The notes under the pieces are model-generated. The model ran no database searches. It saw only the letters and a program-made list of their open reading frames with translations, and was not told the DNA's origin. DNA of 42,192 nt, taken from the NCBI GenBank assembly GCA_913019965.1, contig CAJVZR010000035.1, positions 1-42,192 on the forward strand. The letters are read 5' to 3'. Source of the stretch: an uncultured Oleispira sp. GTDB taxonomy: Bacteria; Pseudomonadota; Gammaproteobacteria; Pseudomonadales; Oceanobacteraceae. The translations under genes and the position numbers were made by a program. This document shows positions 24,043 through 32,697 of this stretch, in pieces (within the stretch, counting starts at the first letter, position 1; the number at the start of each line of letters is the position of its first letter).

Positions 24043-24534
24043 ATGAACAGTGAAATTCAGACTCCTGTCAAACCCAACCTGCGTAACCCCGTACACCTTT
24101 TAGCCTTCGGCCTAGGGTCAGGCTGCGCTCCTAAAGCACCGGGAACCTTCGGCACTCTCGCCGCAATTCCTTTTTGGTGGTTGCTTTTACAAGACGTTCC
24201 GCTAATCCCTTACCTTTGCGTATTAATCTCAGGCTTCGCCTTTGGGGTTTACCTCTGTGAGCAAACGTCTAAAGATTTGGGTGTACACGATCATGGTGGC
24301 ATCGTATGGGACGAATGGATTGGATTGTGGATAACTTTCCTCGCCCTGCCTGCGGGAATTGAATGGGTCTTTATAGGGTTTGCCTTATTCCGCTTCTTCG
24401 ACATTCTCAAACCTTGGCCGATTAAATGGCTGGATGAGAAGGTACACGGTGGCTTTGGGATTATGATTGATGATGTTTTAGCAGGAGTTTTTGCCTTGGT
24501 TTGTGTACAAGCAATGCATTGGTTCTTTGTTTAA
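24043..24534 (+). CDS. pgpA: Phosphatidylglycerophosphatase A
   Basis: PgpA dephosphorylates phosphatidylglycerophosphate to phosphatidylglycerol in the inner membrane. The 163-residue product has the family landmarks FGLGSGCAPKAPGTFGTLAAIP, DHGGIVWDEWIGLW (acidic active-site cluster), FRFFDILKPWPIKWLD and GGFGIMIDDVLAGV. The last ~120 bases of the gene recur in decayed form at 25394-25516, bracketing the next gene. AAGG lies about 14 bases before the ATG. Confidence 0.95.
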   Translation: MNSEIQTPVKPNLRNPVHLLAFGLGSGCAPKAPGTFGTLAAIPFWWLLLQDVPLIPYLCVLISGFAFGVYLCEQTSKDLGVHDHGGIVWDEWIGLWITFLALPAGIEWVFIGFALFRFFDILKPWPIKWLDEKVHGGFGIMIDDVLAGVFALVCVQAMHWFFV

Positions 24535-24658
24535 TGCATGGCAGAAATTACGACGTATTGTTATCACATGACCATTGATACATTGGATTTATCCTTTTTC
24601 ACTGCTATTTTTAGAGTGTGATCGATACATTATCCCAATTACGTCAGCAGGAATTCAA

Positions 24659-25393
24659 ATGCGCCATTCAGCTAGTTTAAACCTCTTACTTCTGATTGGC
24701 CTATTAGGGTTTACGACTCAACCACTAGCGGCTGATAGCATCGTTTTTTACCTTGAAGACGAACCTATTTATACATCAAGCAACCTTCAATCCCCAGGCT
24801 TCTTATTAGAACTCAGTACCGCATTAATGAATCTTATTGGAATTAAACCTGAAATAAAATTTCTTCCTTGGAAACGGGCACAGCTCACGACAACTAAAAC
24901 ACCGAATGCCGTCATATTTCCACTAACCCGAACGAGTTCACGAGAAGCTCATTATCAGTGGGTTTGTAAAGTATTTGATGTTCCTGTGATGTTTATAAAT
25001 AAAACAGGAGACCCCGTTATTAATTCCATTAAAGACGCCAAAGGAATACGAGGAATTGGGGTCATTTCTGGTACACCACAAGAGGAGTACCTCAAACAGG
25101 AAGGACTATCTTACATCAGCGTTAGTGGTGGTAAATTGTATAAAAAACTCGCCCAAGGAGAATTTAATGCCATTTATACCGCCAAACCAGAAGCGTTATT
25201 AGCTTGGAAACAAGGAAATTATAACAACAAATTACAGTTCGGTGAGCCACTACAAACGCTGCCTCTGTGGATTGCAGCAAATAAAACCTCTCCTTTAGTT
25301 GATCGGAAACAGTGGGAGAGCGCGCTACAGGCAACAAAAAATAATGGCATTTTTGATAGGCTAAAATCTAAATATTTCGCTACGGAACCTTAA
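24659..25393 (+). CDS. Orphan periplasmic solute-binding-like protein inserted after pgpA
   Basis: The 244-residue product has a signal peptide (SLNLLLLIGLLGFTTQPLAA, cleaved before Asp) and an SBP_bac_3-like fold: FYLEDEPIY, GFLLELSTALM, FLPWKRAQL, the hinge GIGVISGTPQEEY and EFNAIYTAKPEA. Start ATG 24659 has AGGA at good spacing; an in-frame ATG at 24575 adds 28 residues that spoil the signal peptide. No transporter genes are near. It is flanked by the real pgpA 3' end and a mutated copy of it, so it appears to be a late insertion or duplication product. Confidence 0.82.
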   Translation: MRHSASLNLLLLIGLLGFTTQPLAADSIVFYLEDEPIYTSSNLQSPGFLLELSTALMNLIGIKPEIKFLPWKRAQLTTTKTPNAVIFPLTRTSSREAHYQWVCKVFDVPVMFINKTGDPVINSIKDAKGIRGIGVISGTPQEEYLKQEGLSYISVSGGKLYKKLAQGEFNAIYTAKPEALLAWKQGNYNNKLQFGEPLQTLPLWIAANKTSPLVDRKQWESALQATKNNGIFDRLKSKYFATEP

Positions 25394-25516
25394 GAACCTT
25401 GACCGATTAAATGGCTGATTGAAAAAATACACAGCGTTTTATGTATTATGATTGATGATGTTTTAACAAGGTTACTTGCCTTGGCTGTATGCAGGGTTTT
25501 GCTTACTGATTTTTAG
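25394..25516 (+). pseudogene. pgpA: Decayed duplicate of the pgpA 3' end
   Basis: Beginning directly at the stop codon of the solute-binding gene, this stretch aligns without gaps to the last ~40 codons of pgpA: AACCTTGACCGATTAAATGG matches AACCTTGGCCGATTAAATGG, and ATTATGATTGATGATGTTTT is identical. Read in the pgpA frame it gives P-stop-PIKWLIEKIH, then IMIDDVL and a TAG at 25514. The Trp of KPWPIKW is a stop (TGA). It is a non-functional remnant and forms a direct repeat with 24411-24533 around the intervening gene. Confidence 0.88.
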
Positions 25517-25536
25517 GAATATAGTCTTTAGCCTAA

Positions 25537-25569
25537 CGATTAAACGGCTCTAGTAGAACCGTTTAATCG
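25537..25569. terminator. Strong hairpin after the pgpA remnant
   Basis: CGATTAAACGG pairs perfectly with CCGTTTAATCG over 11 bp, and the inner bases extend it to about 15 bp with one mismatch (TCT/AGA, loop AGT). A moderately T-rich tail follows. It lies between the + strand gene and the convergent lipoprotein gene. The remaining ~100 bp to 25669 are AT-rich with small TAGTAATA-type dyads and no gene. Confidence 0.55.
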
Positions 25570-25669
25570 GTTTGTTTAAAGGGATTATGACAACTGTTTT
25601 TATATATTATTAGTAATATCATCACTAGTAATAATGATGATTATTAACTTCATGCGAGATAACTATTAG

Positions 25670-26743
25670 CTAAATCGCGGATAACTTACCTAGGTTGACA
25701 CATCCTGCTAAGGAAGTTACGACTAAACAATCCTTACCTTCTAATTTAAACTGAAGTAAATATGTATCCTCATCCAATAGTTTTTCACTATTAACATCAC
25801 CGTCAGGAATATCATTTCCATCTATTTTCTTAAACGTTACCTCAATATTAAGACGTTGCGTGAATTGTGTTGGCGAGATTATTTCAACAGGCTCTCCACT
25901 GACTCGCTCAACTAAGCTATTCGCAATATCCTCCGGAAGATCAATATTATTATAATTAATAGTTAAAACATCAGCATTTCTTTGTATATCAGATTCACAT
26001 TCTTCGCAGGCAATTAGAGTCAGTTCATTGTATTTTAGTTCAAGAGAACTAGAAGGTACTGAAGCCCGTTGAATTTCATTCTCTGCGGTGGTTAGATATG
26101 AAATACCGAAGCTCATCTCTAACTCAGAGCCTTTTTCCAGCTGTGTATAAGCAGCTTCGTGATTATAAGTAGCATTTGCATAACTGTCTGCCAAAGTACT
26201 TCCAAGCGAACCTGAAACTACAATGGGCCCACCATCCAACTTATCTGTCGTTGTTATTAACGTTTTTGTTACTGTTAGAAGTTCGGACCCATTCGGATCG
26301 GAAACATTTACATTAACAATCAAGCCTCCAGATTTAAGCTCTAGATCTATATTAACTGTGGCAATTTGGTTTTCTGTAACGCTTCCTAGTCCAATCCCTT
26401 CCGCAACAAGTGTATCTCCATCAAAAATTTCAACAGCAATAGTATATTCACCAATAACTAAATTAGAGAACTCTACTAAAGCGCTATAATCAGTGTGTGT
26501 AGTTTCAATTGTTTGGGTAAATTCACCTTTTGTGATTGTGACAATAATTTTGTCCGCAGCGAGTCCCACACTTTGTAATTTTGAAAGGTCTAAGTTCATG
26601 CCTAGTTGCTTATTAGCGAGAGTTTCCGTTACTGAACTTTGATTTCCGTCTACTGAAGTGTCTGATGCAGAAGGGTCAGCACCTCCACAACCACTTAATA
26701 AAATAGGGAATGAGATGGCAAGAGGTAACAATGCTTTTAACAT
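25670..26743 (-). CDS. Lipoprotein of unknown function with beta-sandwich-like repeats
   Basis: The 357-residue product has lipobox LLSGC (Cys19, +2 Gly) and then a Ser/Asp-rich linker. A beta-rich segment (residues ~55-150: IIVTITKGEFTQTIET, LVIGEYTIAVEIFDGDTLVAEG, ATVNIDLELKSGGLIVNVNV) resembles prealbumin/carboxypeptidase-regulatory-like modules on lipoproteins. The C-terminal half has two close Cys pairs (ACEEC; DCLVV..AGC) that may form disulfides. It is acidic with many Asn/Asp, typical of exported proteins. I do not recognise a named family. The gene and its flanks look more AT-rich than their neighbours, possibly acquired DNA. Confidence 0.7.
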   Translation of the reverse strand: MLKALLPLAISFPILLSGCGGADPSASDTSVDGNQSSVTETLANKQLGMNLDLSKLQSVGLAADKIIVTITKGEFTQTIETTHTDYSALVEFSNLVIGEYTIAVEIFDGDTLVAEGIGLGSVTENQIATVNIDLELKSGGLIVNVNVSDPNGSELLTVTKTLITTTDKLDGGPIVVSGSLGSTLADSYANATYNHEAAYTQLEKGSELEMSFGISYLTTAENEIQRASVPSSSLELKYNELTLIACEECESDIQRNADVLTINYNNIDLPEDIANSLVERVSGEPVEIISPTQFTQRLNIEVTFKKIDGNDIPDGDVNSEKLLDEDTYLLQFKLEGKDCLVVTSLAGCVNLGKLSAI

Positions 26744-26886
26744 AAAGCTTTCCTTAGCAAGTATTTGTTATTTTTAGTACTAAGGTTTCATATTATAGAG
26801 AATATAACTAACAACCAACACACCAGTTAAAAAATAAGCCACCTGAATTAGAGATGGTGTTTTATCAACCAATACACTGAATAGCA

Positions 26887-27630
26887 CTAACTATCCCAAA
26901 TAAACAACTTCTCAACCCCCCACCAAATTCCCATAAAGAAATACCCAAGTGGTCCATAGGTCTTTTGTTTTTCTCCCGTTAACTCAATCGAAGCGTAATC
27001 TACTTGGCCTTTAAGATATTTCATGCGGCCTTCTAAGCGATCAATTTCACTTTGAGTGCGGTTAAGCTCACGTTCGATTTTCAATATATCTTCAATGCGA
27101 TCAGCTCGATTTAATAACAACTGAATCCGATTTCGCAGCCTATACAAGTTATCTAAACGAGCTTGGTTATCAATGAATTCGGTAGTGACATCTTGCACGT
27201 TCTCATTTTCGGAGATAATTTCTCCAACCGAGCGTAGCTGCTGCAACGTAGGCAAATAGTTTTCTTGTGGAACACGAATAGACAAGTTGAATGATTTACC
27301 CTGCTCATCTTGGGTATTTTGGATATAACCGTTTTGCTGCTCGACAATTTTTTTGGCCGCTTGTTCAGAAGCCTCTAAATCTTTCACCCCTATGGTTAAC
27401 CAGCTGCGTTTTATCAGCTTACGCTCTTGTTGAGCTACATCATTGTTCATTTTGCTCAGTGGAGGCTGTGATTGCATTCTACTAACAGACCGCATCGGAG
27501 CAGCTTCCATGGCAAAACTTTGGCCACCATAGGTCCCATCATCATGACTATGAGTGGCAGCACAGCCACTCAAAATACTGATGAAAACCGAAGCCACCAG
27601 CCATAATCCAGCTTTTAAATAACTTTTCAT
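26887..27630 (-). CDS. DUF4349 lipoprotein
   Basis: The 247-residue product has lipobox LSGC (Cys23). A Ser/Met/Gln-rich linker precedes a DUF4349 domain: RSWLTIGVKDLEASEQAAKKIVEQQNGYI (in two strands and a helix), FNLSIRVPQENYLPTL, VQDVTTEFID, then a long coiled-coil (DNLYRLRNRIQLLLNRADRIEDILKIEREL..) and YASIELTGEK. A C-terminal hydrophobic segment may touch the membrane. ATG 27630 has AAGGTG five bases upstream and is preferred to GTG 27636. It follows a zinc metallopeptidase gene on the same strand by about 30 bp, so they form a pair. Confidence 0.85.
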   Translation of the reverse strand: MKSYLKAGLWLVASVFISILSGCAATHSHDDGTYGGQSFAMEAAPMRSVSRMQSQPPLSKMNNDVAQQERKLIKRSWLTIGVKDLEASEQAAKKIVEQQNGYIQNTQDEQGKSFNLSIRVPQENYLPTLQQLRSVGEIISENENVQDVTTEFIDNQARLDNLYRLRNRIQLLLNRADRIEDILKIERELNRTQSEIDRLEGRMKYLKGQVDYASIELTGEKQKTYGPLGYFFMGIWWGVEKLFIWDS

Positions 27631-27660
27631 AATCACCTTTTATTTTCCAGTATGAAACCG

Positions 27661-28347
27661 TTAGCGCCTTAGATAACGCAACCAGCGCCATACATTTAAT
27701 AAGCTGGCTAACGAGCCCGCCACATAGGTTAAGGCCGCCGCTAATAGAATCTGGCGCGCACCCTTCATATCTTCTTCATTAAGATACTCGCCTTGTTTCA
27801 ATATAGGCAAGGCTTTACCAAAACTCGCATCCCATTCAACGGGCAAGGTGATCAAATGAACTAGGGTGCTCGCCAAGACAGAAAAAATAGCAACAACTAA
27901 ACTAACTCGGCTCGCCGCGGGATTCATCGCCGCTAATAATGGGCTCAACCAAAAGGCGACAGGAGCTATTCGCTCTGCAACCATGGCAAATTTAGCCGCT
28001 TGAATGCGTGCATTAAACGTTTTTTCCTTGTTATGATCTTGGATAGCATGGCCAACTTCATGAGCCGCCACAACAATCGCTGTTAGCGAGCGTCCTTGAA
28101 TCTTATCAGGGGTAAGACGCACGACCTTATCCATGGGGTCATAATGATCTCCCATGCCTTTTTCTGCACTAGCCTCTTCAACTTTAACCCCTTCTAGGCC
28201 CTGAACCTTAATCAAATGTTCCGCTAACTCACCACCCGAACCTGGGAAATCATTCCTCTCCTCCCCATGGCGCTTAAGTACATGACCTACCCACCATTGC
28301 GGCAAGGTAAATAAGGCTAATAACAATAAAAAGACAATAATCCACAT
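27661..28347 (-). CDS. YugP-type neutral zinc metallopeptidase (Zn_peptidase_2)
   Basis: The 228-residue integral membrane peptidase has TM1 at the N-terminus (WIIVFLLLLALFTLPQWW), a cytoplasmic or membrane-facing domain with DHYDPMDKVVRLTP and the zinc motif AHEVGHAIQDH (HExxH), then two to three further TMs with the SRVSLVVAIFSVLASTLVHLITLPVEWDAS signature (split by the Pro-Val-Glu turn). ATG 28347 is preferred to the in-frame TTG 28353. The substrate is unknown. It is upstream of the DUF4349 lipoprotein gene in one transcript. Confidence 0.9.
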   Translation of the reverse strand: MWIIVFLLLLALFTLPQWWVGHVLKRHGEERNDFPGSGGELAEHLIKVQGLEGVKVEEASAEKGMGDHYDPMDKVVRLTPDKIQGRSLTAIVVAAHEVGHAIQDHNKEKTFNARIQAAKFAMVAERIAPVAFWLSPLLAAMNPAASRVSLVVAIFSVLASTLVHLITLPVEWDASFGKALPILKQGEYLNEEDMKGARQILLAAALTYVAGSLASLLNVWRWLRYLRR

Positions 28348-28540
28348 ACTCAAACCTAATCGAAAATAATAAGCTGCCTATCATCATAACAAGGTTGAAT
28401 TAACATTACTGCGCCCCCAAATTAGTCAGCAGCCGCTAATCTTGTTAAAATGCGCGCCAAATTTATTAAGTCACCGTTAATTGCCTGCTTGTAAGCCGCT
28501 ATTTCACGGCTATTGAATTCAAGCACCCGAGGTTTCCCCT

Positions 28541-29170
28541 TTGAGCATTAAATACATCGCTTCCTCTAAATTGCCGACACCTTTTGGTGTTTTTACCATG
28601 CATGGCTTCGAAGACGAATCCACAGGGAAAGAGCATGTAGCATTATCTATGGGTGATATTGACTCCGGTGAGCCTGTTTTGGCTCGCGCTCATTCAGAGT
28701 GTTTAACCGGTGATGCACTATTCAGCATGCGCTGTGACTGTGGCTATCAATTAGAAGAAGCCCTAAGCTCCGTAGCAAAAGCGGGCCGTGGTGTCGTGTT
28801 ATACCTACGCCAAGAAGGTCGCGGCATTGGCTTATTAAATAAAATCAAGGCCTACAACCTACAAGACCAAGGCGCTGATACCGTAGAAGCTAACGAACAA
28901 TTAGGCTTTGGCGCCGATATGCGTAAGTACGATATGTGCCAGCCTATGCTAGAGCATTTAGGCATTCAGACTATTCGTTTGATGACTAATAACCCCCGTA
29001 AAGTGAAAGCGCTATCGGAAGCAGGTGTTAACGTATTAGAGCGTGTTGCTATTGAAGTGGGCCGTAACCCACATAATGACGGATACCTAAATACTAAGGC
29101 GAATAAGCTAGGGCATTACCTTAAAGCCAGTGCAAAAGCAGATATTAGCCACCAAGATGATGAAGCTTAA
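28541..29170 (+). CDS. ribA: GTP cyclohydrolase II
   Basis: RibA opens GTP to start riboflavin synthesis. The 209-residue single-domain enzyme keeps the zinc cysteines in [15 protein letters not shown], the GTP-binding [35 protein letters not shown] and LMTNNPRKV. The start is TTG 28541 with GAGG eight bases upstream; it matches the position of the E. coli start, and the next ATG would remove conserved residues. I saw no FMN riboswitch-like structure in the 187 bp upstream. Confidence 0.95.
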   Translation: MSIKYIASSKLPTPFGVFTMHGFEDESTGKEHVALSMGDIDSGEPVLARAHSECLTGDALFSMRCDCGYQLEEALSSVAKAGRGVVLYLRQEGRGIGLLNKIKAYNLQDQGADTVEANEQLGFGADMRKYDMCQPMLEHLGIQTIRLMTNNPRKVKALSEAGVNVLERVAIEVGRNPHNDGYLNTKANKLGHYLKASAKADISHQDDEA

Positions 29171-29209
29171 TTTAGTTCTCAATCATTCAAGAAAGGCTAA
29201 ATAGCTTCA
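29163..29209. terminator. Possible bidirectional hairpin across the ribA and cyclase stop codons
   Basis: GAAGCT-AATTTAG near the end of ribA is inverted as CTAAAT-AGCTTC at the end of the convergent cyclase gene. The arms are 12-14 bases with a two-base offset. No long T-run exists, so its terminator role is uncertain. Confidence 0.35.
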
Positions 29210-30623
29210 CCGGCTGACTTAATCCTTTTAATTCAGCCGCAGCAATAAACTCAGCATGTTCAATATGCTGAGCTACATCTTCGGTAAACATAATGGCTGG
29301 ATTAGGCGCCTTGCATTGTCCTTCAACTCGCGCTGCCATATTCACCGTATTCCCCATCACCGTAAACTCTAAGCGCTCTTCACTGCCAATATACCCCGCA
29401 ACCACTTCGCCAAAATGAATCCCTATGCCATTGTGCAATTCAGCATCGCCGGCACTTGTTAACCTTTTATTATATTGAACTAGCCGCTCTTGCATTTCTT
29501 CGGCAGCTGCAACAGCTTGTCGGCAGATAGTCGCTTCGTCTGATTCTTCCCCCAGACCAAATACCGCCATAACCGCATCACCAATAAACTTGTCGACCAT
29601 GCCGCCATTATTCTGAATGGCGGTCACCATTTCGCTAAAATATCCGTTCAATAATAGAACAAGTTTTTCCGGTTCCATATTCTCAGCGAAAGGTGTAAAA
29701 CCTCGAATATCGCTCATTAATACCGCGACGTTTTTCCGCTGCCCCTGCTGACATAAATTCTTTTGATCTTGGCCAGAAAATTCGCGGATCACGTTTTCAG
29801 CAATAGCAGGATTTACAAAACGCCCAAACAACTCTCGAATTCGCTCACGTAGTGCTAATCCTTGCGCCATATCGTTGATGCCTTCGGCAACTTGGCCTAA
29901 TTCATCATGGCGAGAGGTATCCAGCATCACATCAAATTTACCGGATGAAATTGTCTTTAGTGCTTTCGAGATATCACGAGTATCTCTTTTCAATGCTCGC
30001 CCATATTGCTGCGTCACTAATAATGCGACGAGAAAAAATACCAAGGCTAAAAAACCCACTTCATACGCAACACCAGGGTGCGCATACCCTTCATAAACAA
30101 AACGAAACGCCATCACCGTCATCACGAGCCCAGGCACTAAAGTAAACACAGCAATCAGTCTCATCAGACGCTGAGAGATTCGCTCTACTCGCTCCCCTAA
30201 GCCACGTATACCTTGCTTACGATAATACTTCTCAACGGCCACATGATCGATTTGCGATAAGATTCCTGCCCCCAGTGCCCAATAGCCTGTAAGCAATTTT
30301 AAATGGCTCTCGATAGGAAAGTTAGGGTAAACCAGCACGTGATACATCGATGCCAAAATGCCCGCAATGAACCACGAAAGTAGAGAAGCTTTTTGCATGT
30401 TCCAAACCGGAGCTTCTGCCCCCTGAGATCCGCGGGAAAAAAATCGTAGCAATAGTTCGCGCAGAATAATCTGAATGATCGCAATCAGTAATAAACCAGA
30501 TACAAGCTGTGCCAAATCTAATGTAGCGATAAAAGGGCAGACGGCCTGACCATAAATAGTGAGGAATATAACGGCAATCAGGGGGATGAAATGAAGTTTG
30601 TAGCGAGCAGAAAAAGGCATCAT
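29187..30623 (-). CDS. Membrane-bound class III adenylate cyclase with HAMP domain
   Basis: The 478-residue protein has about six predicted TMs (within residues 10-205), a HAMP domain (about 205-260) and a C-terminal cyclase domain (about 295-470). All catalytic positions are present: Asp305 (SDIRGFT), Asp349 (KFIGDA), Asn428 and Arg432 (VNMAAR). The substrate-selecting Lys345 and Thr421 indicate ATP, so the product should be cAMP. It lies 85 bp downstream of dxs on the same strand. A 10-bp inverted repeat in its leader may control translation. It contrasts with the degenerate cyclase at 3.8 kb. Confidence 0.93.
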   Translation of the reverse strand: MMPFSARYKLHFIPLIAVIFLTIYGQAVCPFIATLDLAQLVSGLLLIAIIQIILRELLLRFFSRGSQGAEAPVWNMQKASLLSWFIAGILASMYHVLVYPNFPIESHLKLLTGYWALGAGILSQIDHVAVEKYYRKQGIRGLGERVERISQRLMRLIAVFTLVPGLVMTVMAFRFVYEGYAHPGVAYEVGFLALVFFLVALLVTQQYGRALKRDTRDISKALKTISSGKFDVMLDTSRHDELGQVAEGINDMAQGLALRERIRELFGRFVNPAIAENVIREFSGQDQKNLCQQGQRKNVAVLMSDIRGFTPFAENMEPEKLVLLLNGYFSEMVTAIQNNGGMVDKFIGDAVMAVFGLGEESDEATICRQAVAAAEEMQERLVQYNKRLTSAGDAELHNGIGIHFGEVVAGYIGSEERLEFTVMGNTVNMAARVEGQCKAPNPAIMFTEDVAQHIEHAEFIAAAELKGLSQPVKLFSLS

Positions 30624-30625
30624 TG

Positions 30626-30667
30626 AATCTCATGGCCGAATATAAGAAAAGATTAGACCATGAGATT
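30626..30667 (-). repeat. Inverted repeat in the leader of the adenylate cyclase gene
   Basis: AATCTCATGG and CCATGAGATT (plus-strand 30626-30635 and 30658-30667) are perfect 10-bp arms 22 bases apart. The proximal arm ends two bases before the ATG and includes the only GAG-type ribosome-binding stretch, so the mRNA hairpin could hide it. A DNA operator is the alternative. Confidence 0.6.
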
Positions 30668-30708
30668 TAGTAACGATTCAAATCACGCTAATTTATTTAT
30701 TAGCAGAT

Positions 30709-32607
30709 TTAGAGGAGACTTAAAATTAACTGTTGAATAGCCGCAGAATCGATACCGATATCGGCAAATTGTTCTGCCGGAGAAGCATGTTCAATATAGC
30801 GATCAGGAATACCCATTAGCTGACAAGGAGTTTGAATGCCTTGCTCAGCTAGATACTCTAATACGGCAGAGCCAGCACCACCGATAATCGCATTTTCTTC
30901 AATGCAGATTAACTGCTCATGTGACTGAGCAAGCTCAGCAATCAGAGCCTCATCAATTGGTTTCACAAAGCGCATATCCGCAATGCTGATATCAATATTT
31001 TGCTGTGCTAATTCTTCAGCGGCGGCTAAGGCAAAGTTCACGCAAGAACCAAAAGCTAATACCGCAATCGATTTACCTGCTGTGTCCTGCTGTGTCGACC
31101 GCTGACGACGCATAATGCCTTTACCGATAGGTAACAGCTGCATCTGAGCTTGAGGCTCTACACCAATGCCAGCACCACGAGGATAACGTACCGCCGTAGG
31201 ACCTTGGTATTGATACCCTGTGTATAACATTTGACGGCATTCATCTTCATTCGAGGGTGCCATGATAACCATATTCGGAATCGGGCGTAAAAAGCTGTAA
31301 TCGTAAGCGCCATGATGGGTCGGGCCATCTTCACCCACCAGCCCTGCACGATCAATGGCAAACATGACATCGAGATTTTGCAACGCCACATCGTGGATTA
31401 ATTGATCGTAGCCACGCTGCAAGAAGGTCGAATAAATCGCAACGATAGGTTTGGCACCTTCACACGCCATACCCGCAGCTAATGTCACCGCATGCTGTTC
31501 TGCAATAGCGACATCAAAATAACGCTTAGGGTAAGTCTCGGAGAAACGAATCATATCCGAACCTTCCCGCATTGCTGGAGTAATCCCCATCAAGCGCTCA
31601 TCCACCTCGGCCATATCACACAACCAATTACCAAATATATTGGAATAGGTGGGTTTAGCAACCGCCGGTGATGAGTTGGTATTTTGTTTCTTTAACGCGT
31701 GATATTTTATCTGCTCGGCTTCTGCTGGGGCAAAACCTTTACCTTTTTTAGTCACGATATGCAGAAACTTCGGCCCAGGCAATTTTTTCAAATTCGCTAA
31801 AGTATGTACTAACTCTTCCGTATCATGGCCGTCAATTGGGCCATAATAATTGAAACCTAATTCTTCAAATAAAATGCCCGGCGCGACCATGGCTTTCATG
31901 TGCTCTTCGGTCTTACGCATGAATTCCCAAGCCGTTGTACTTTTTTGCAGAATCTTTTTACTGCCTTCACGCAGTGAAGAATAGGTTGGGCTAGACCATA
32001 AGCGAGTGAAGTACTTATTTAACGCACCGACGTTATCCGAAATCGCCATGTCGTTATCATTTAAGATCACCAACATATCGGCTTTTTCATGACCTGCATG
32101 GTTCAAGGCTTCAAACGCCATTCCTGCGGTCATCGCGCCATCACCAATAATGGCAACCGCTTGATTATCTTTACCCATCGCGCGCATGCCTAAGCTCATG
32201 CCCATAGCCGCGCTAATAGACGTACTAGAATGACCCACACCAAAGGTATCGTATTCACTTTCACTGCGTAATGGGAATGCAGCTGGGCCTTCTTTACTGC
32301 GAATCATCGTCATCTGATCACGACGACCGGTAATAATTTTATGTGGATAAGCTTGATGACCTACATCCCAGACGAGCTTGTCGTTGGGTGTATCGAAGAC
32401 GTAGTGCAAAGCAGTGGTGAGTTCAACCACTCCTAAACCAGCGCCAAAGTGCCCGCCCGATTGGCCCACACTGTAGATAAGGTATTCACGCAGCTCGTGA
32501 TTAAATTGCTCAAGTTGATCTAAAGCCAATAAGCGCAGGTCTGCCGCATTGGTCACGGAGTCCAATAGAGGCGTTATCGGTCTTTCACTTGGTATTTCAG
32601 TAAACAT
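30709..32607 (-). CDS. dxs: 1-deoxy-D-xylulose-5-phosphate synthase
   Basis: Dxs condenses pyruvate and glyceraldehyde 3-phosphate with thiamine diphosphate, the first step of the MEP isoprenoid pathway. Motifs include the [15 protein letters not shown] opening, [12 protein letters not shown], the ThDP site [17 protein letters not shown] with [28 protein letters not shown] and [20 protein letters not shown] 32607 gives 632 residues; a GTG at 32616 is possible. Two to three copies of loosely alternative 'TQQDTAG' linker residues near 490-500 are longer than in E. coli. It is third in the xseB-ispA-dxs operon. Confidence 0.96.
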   Translation of the reverse strand: MFTEIPSERPITPLLDSVTNAADLRLLALDQLEQFNHELREYLIYSVGQSGGHFGAGLGVVELTTALHYVFDTPNDKLVWDVGHQAYPHKIITGRRDQMTMIRSKEGPAAFPLRSESEYDTFGVGHSSTSISAAMGMSLGMRAMGKDNQAVAIIGDGAMTAGMAFEALNHAGHEKADMLVILNDNDMAISDNVGALNKYFTRLWSSPTYSSLREGSKKILQKSTTAWEFMRKTEEHMKAMVAPGILFEELGFNYYGPIDGHDTEELVHTLANLKKLPGPKFLHIVTKKGKGFAPAEAEQIKYHALKKQNTNSSPAVAKPTYSNIFGNWLCDMAEVDERLMGITPAMREGSDMIRFSETYPKRYFDVAIAEQHAVTLAAGMACEGAKPIVAIYSTFLQRGYDQLIHDVALQNLDVMFAIDRAGLVGEDGPTHHGAYDYSFLRPIPNMVIMAPSNEDECRQMLYTGYQYQGPTAVRYPRGAGIGVEPQAQMQLLPIGKGIMRRQRSTQQDTAGKSIAVLAFGSCVNFALAAAEELAQQNIDISIADMRFVKPIDEALIAELAQSHEQLICIEENAIIGGAGSAVLEYLAEQGIQTPCQLMGIPDRYIEHASPAEQFADIGIDSAAIQQLILSLL

Positions 32608-32697
32608 GCACGTCACGATTTTTTTGCTGGCATTGAAAAGGCGCTATTCTACCTGCCTAGCTCAGCAAGTAGAACTAATAATGCGTGTATTGTGGGA

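Noticed and set aside
24535..25536. Insertion sequence or transposon around the second solute-binding gene
   Set aside because: No transposase and no terminal inverted repeats; the flanking repeat is pgpA coding sequence, so another mechanism is needed.
28354..28540. FMN riboswitch upstream of ribA
   Set aside because: I could not find the conserved FMN element paired regions; the space is short and shows no strong folded structure.
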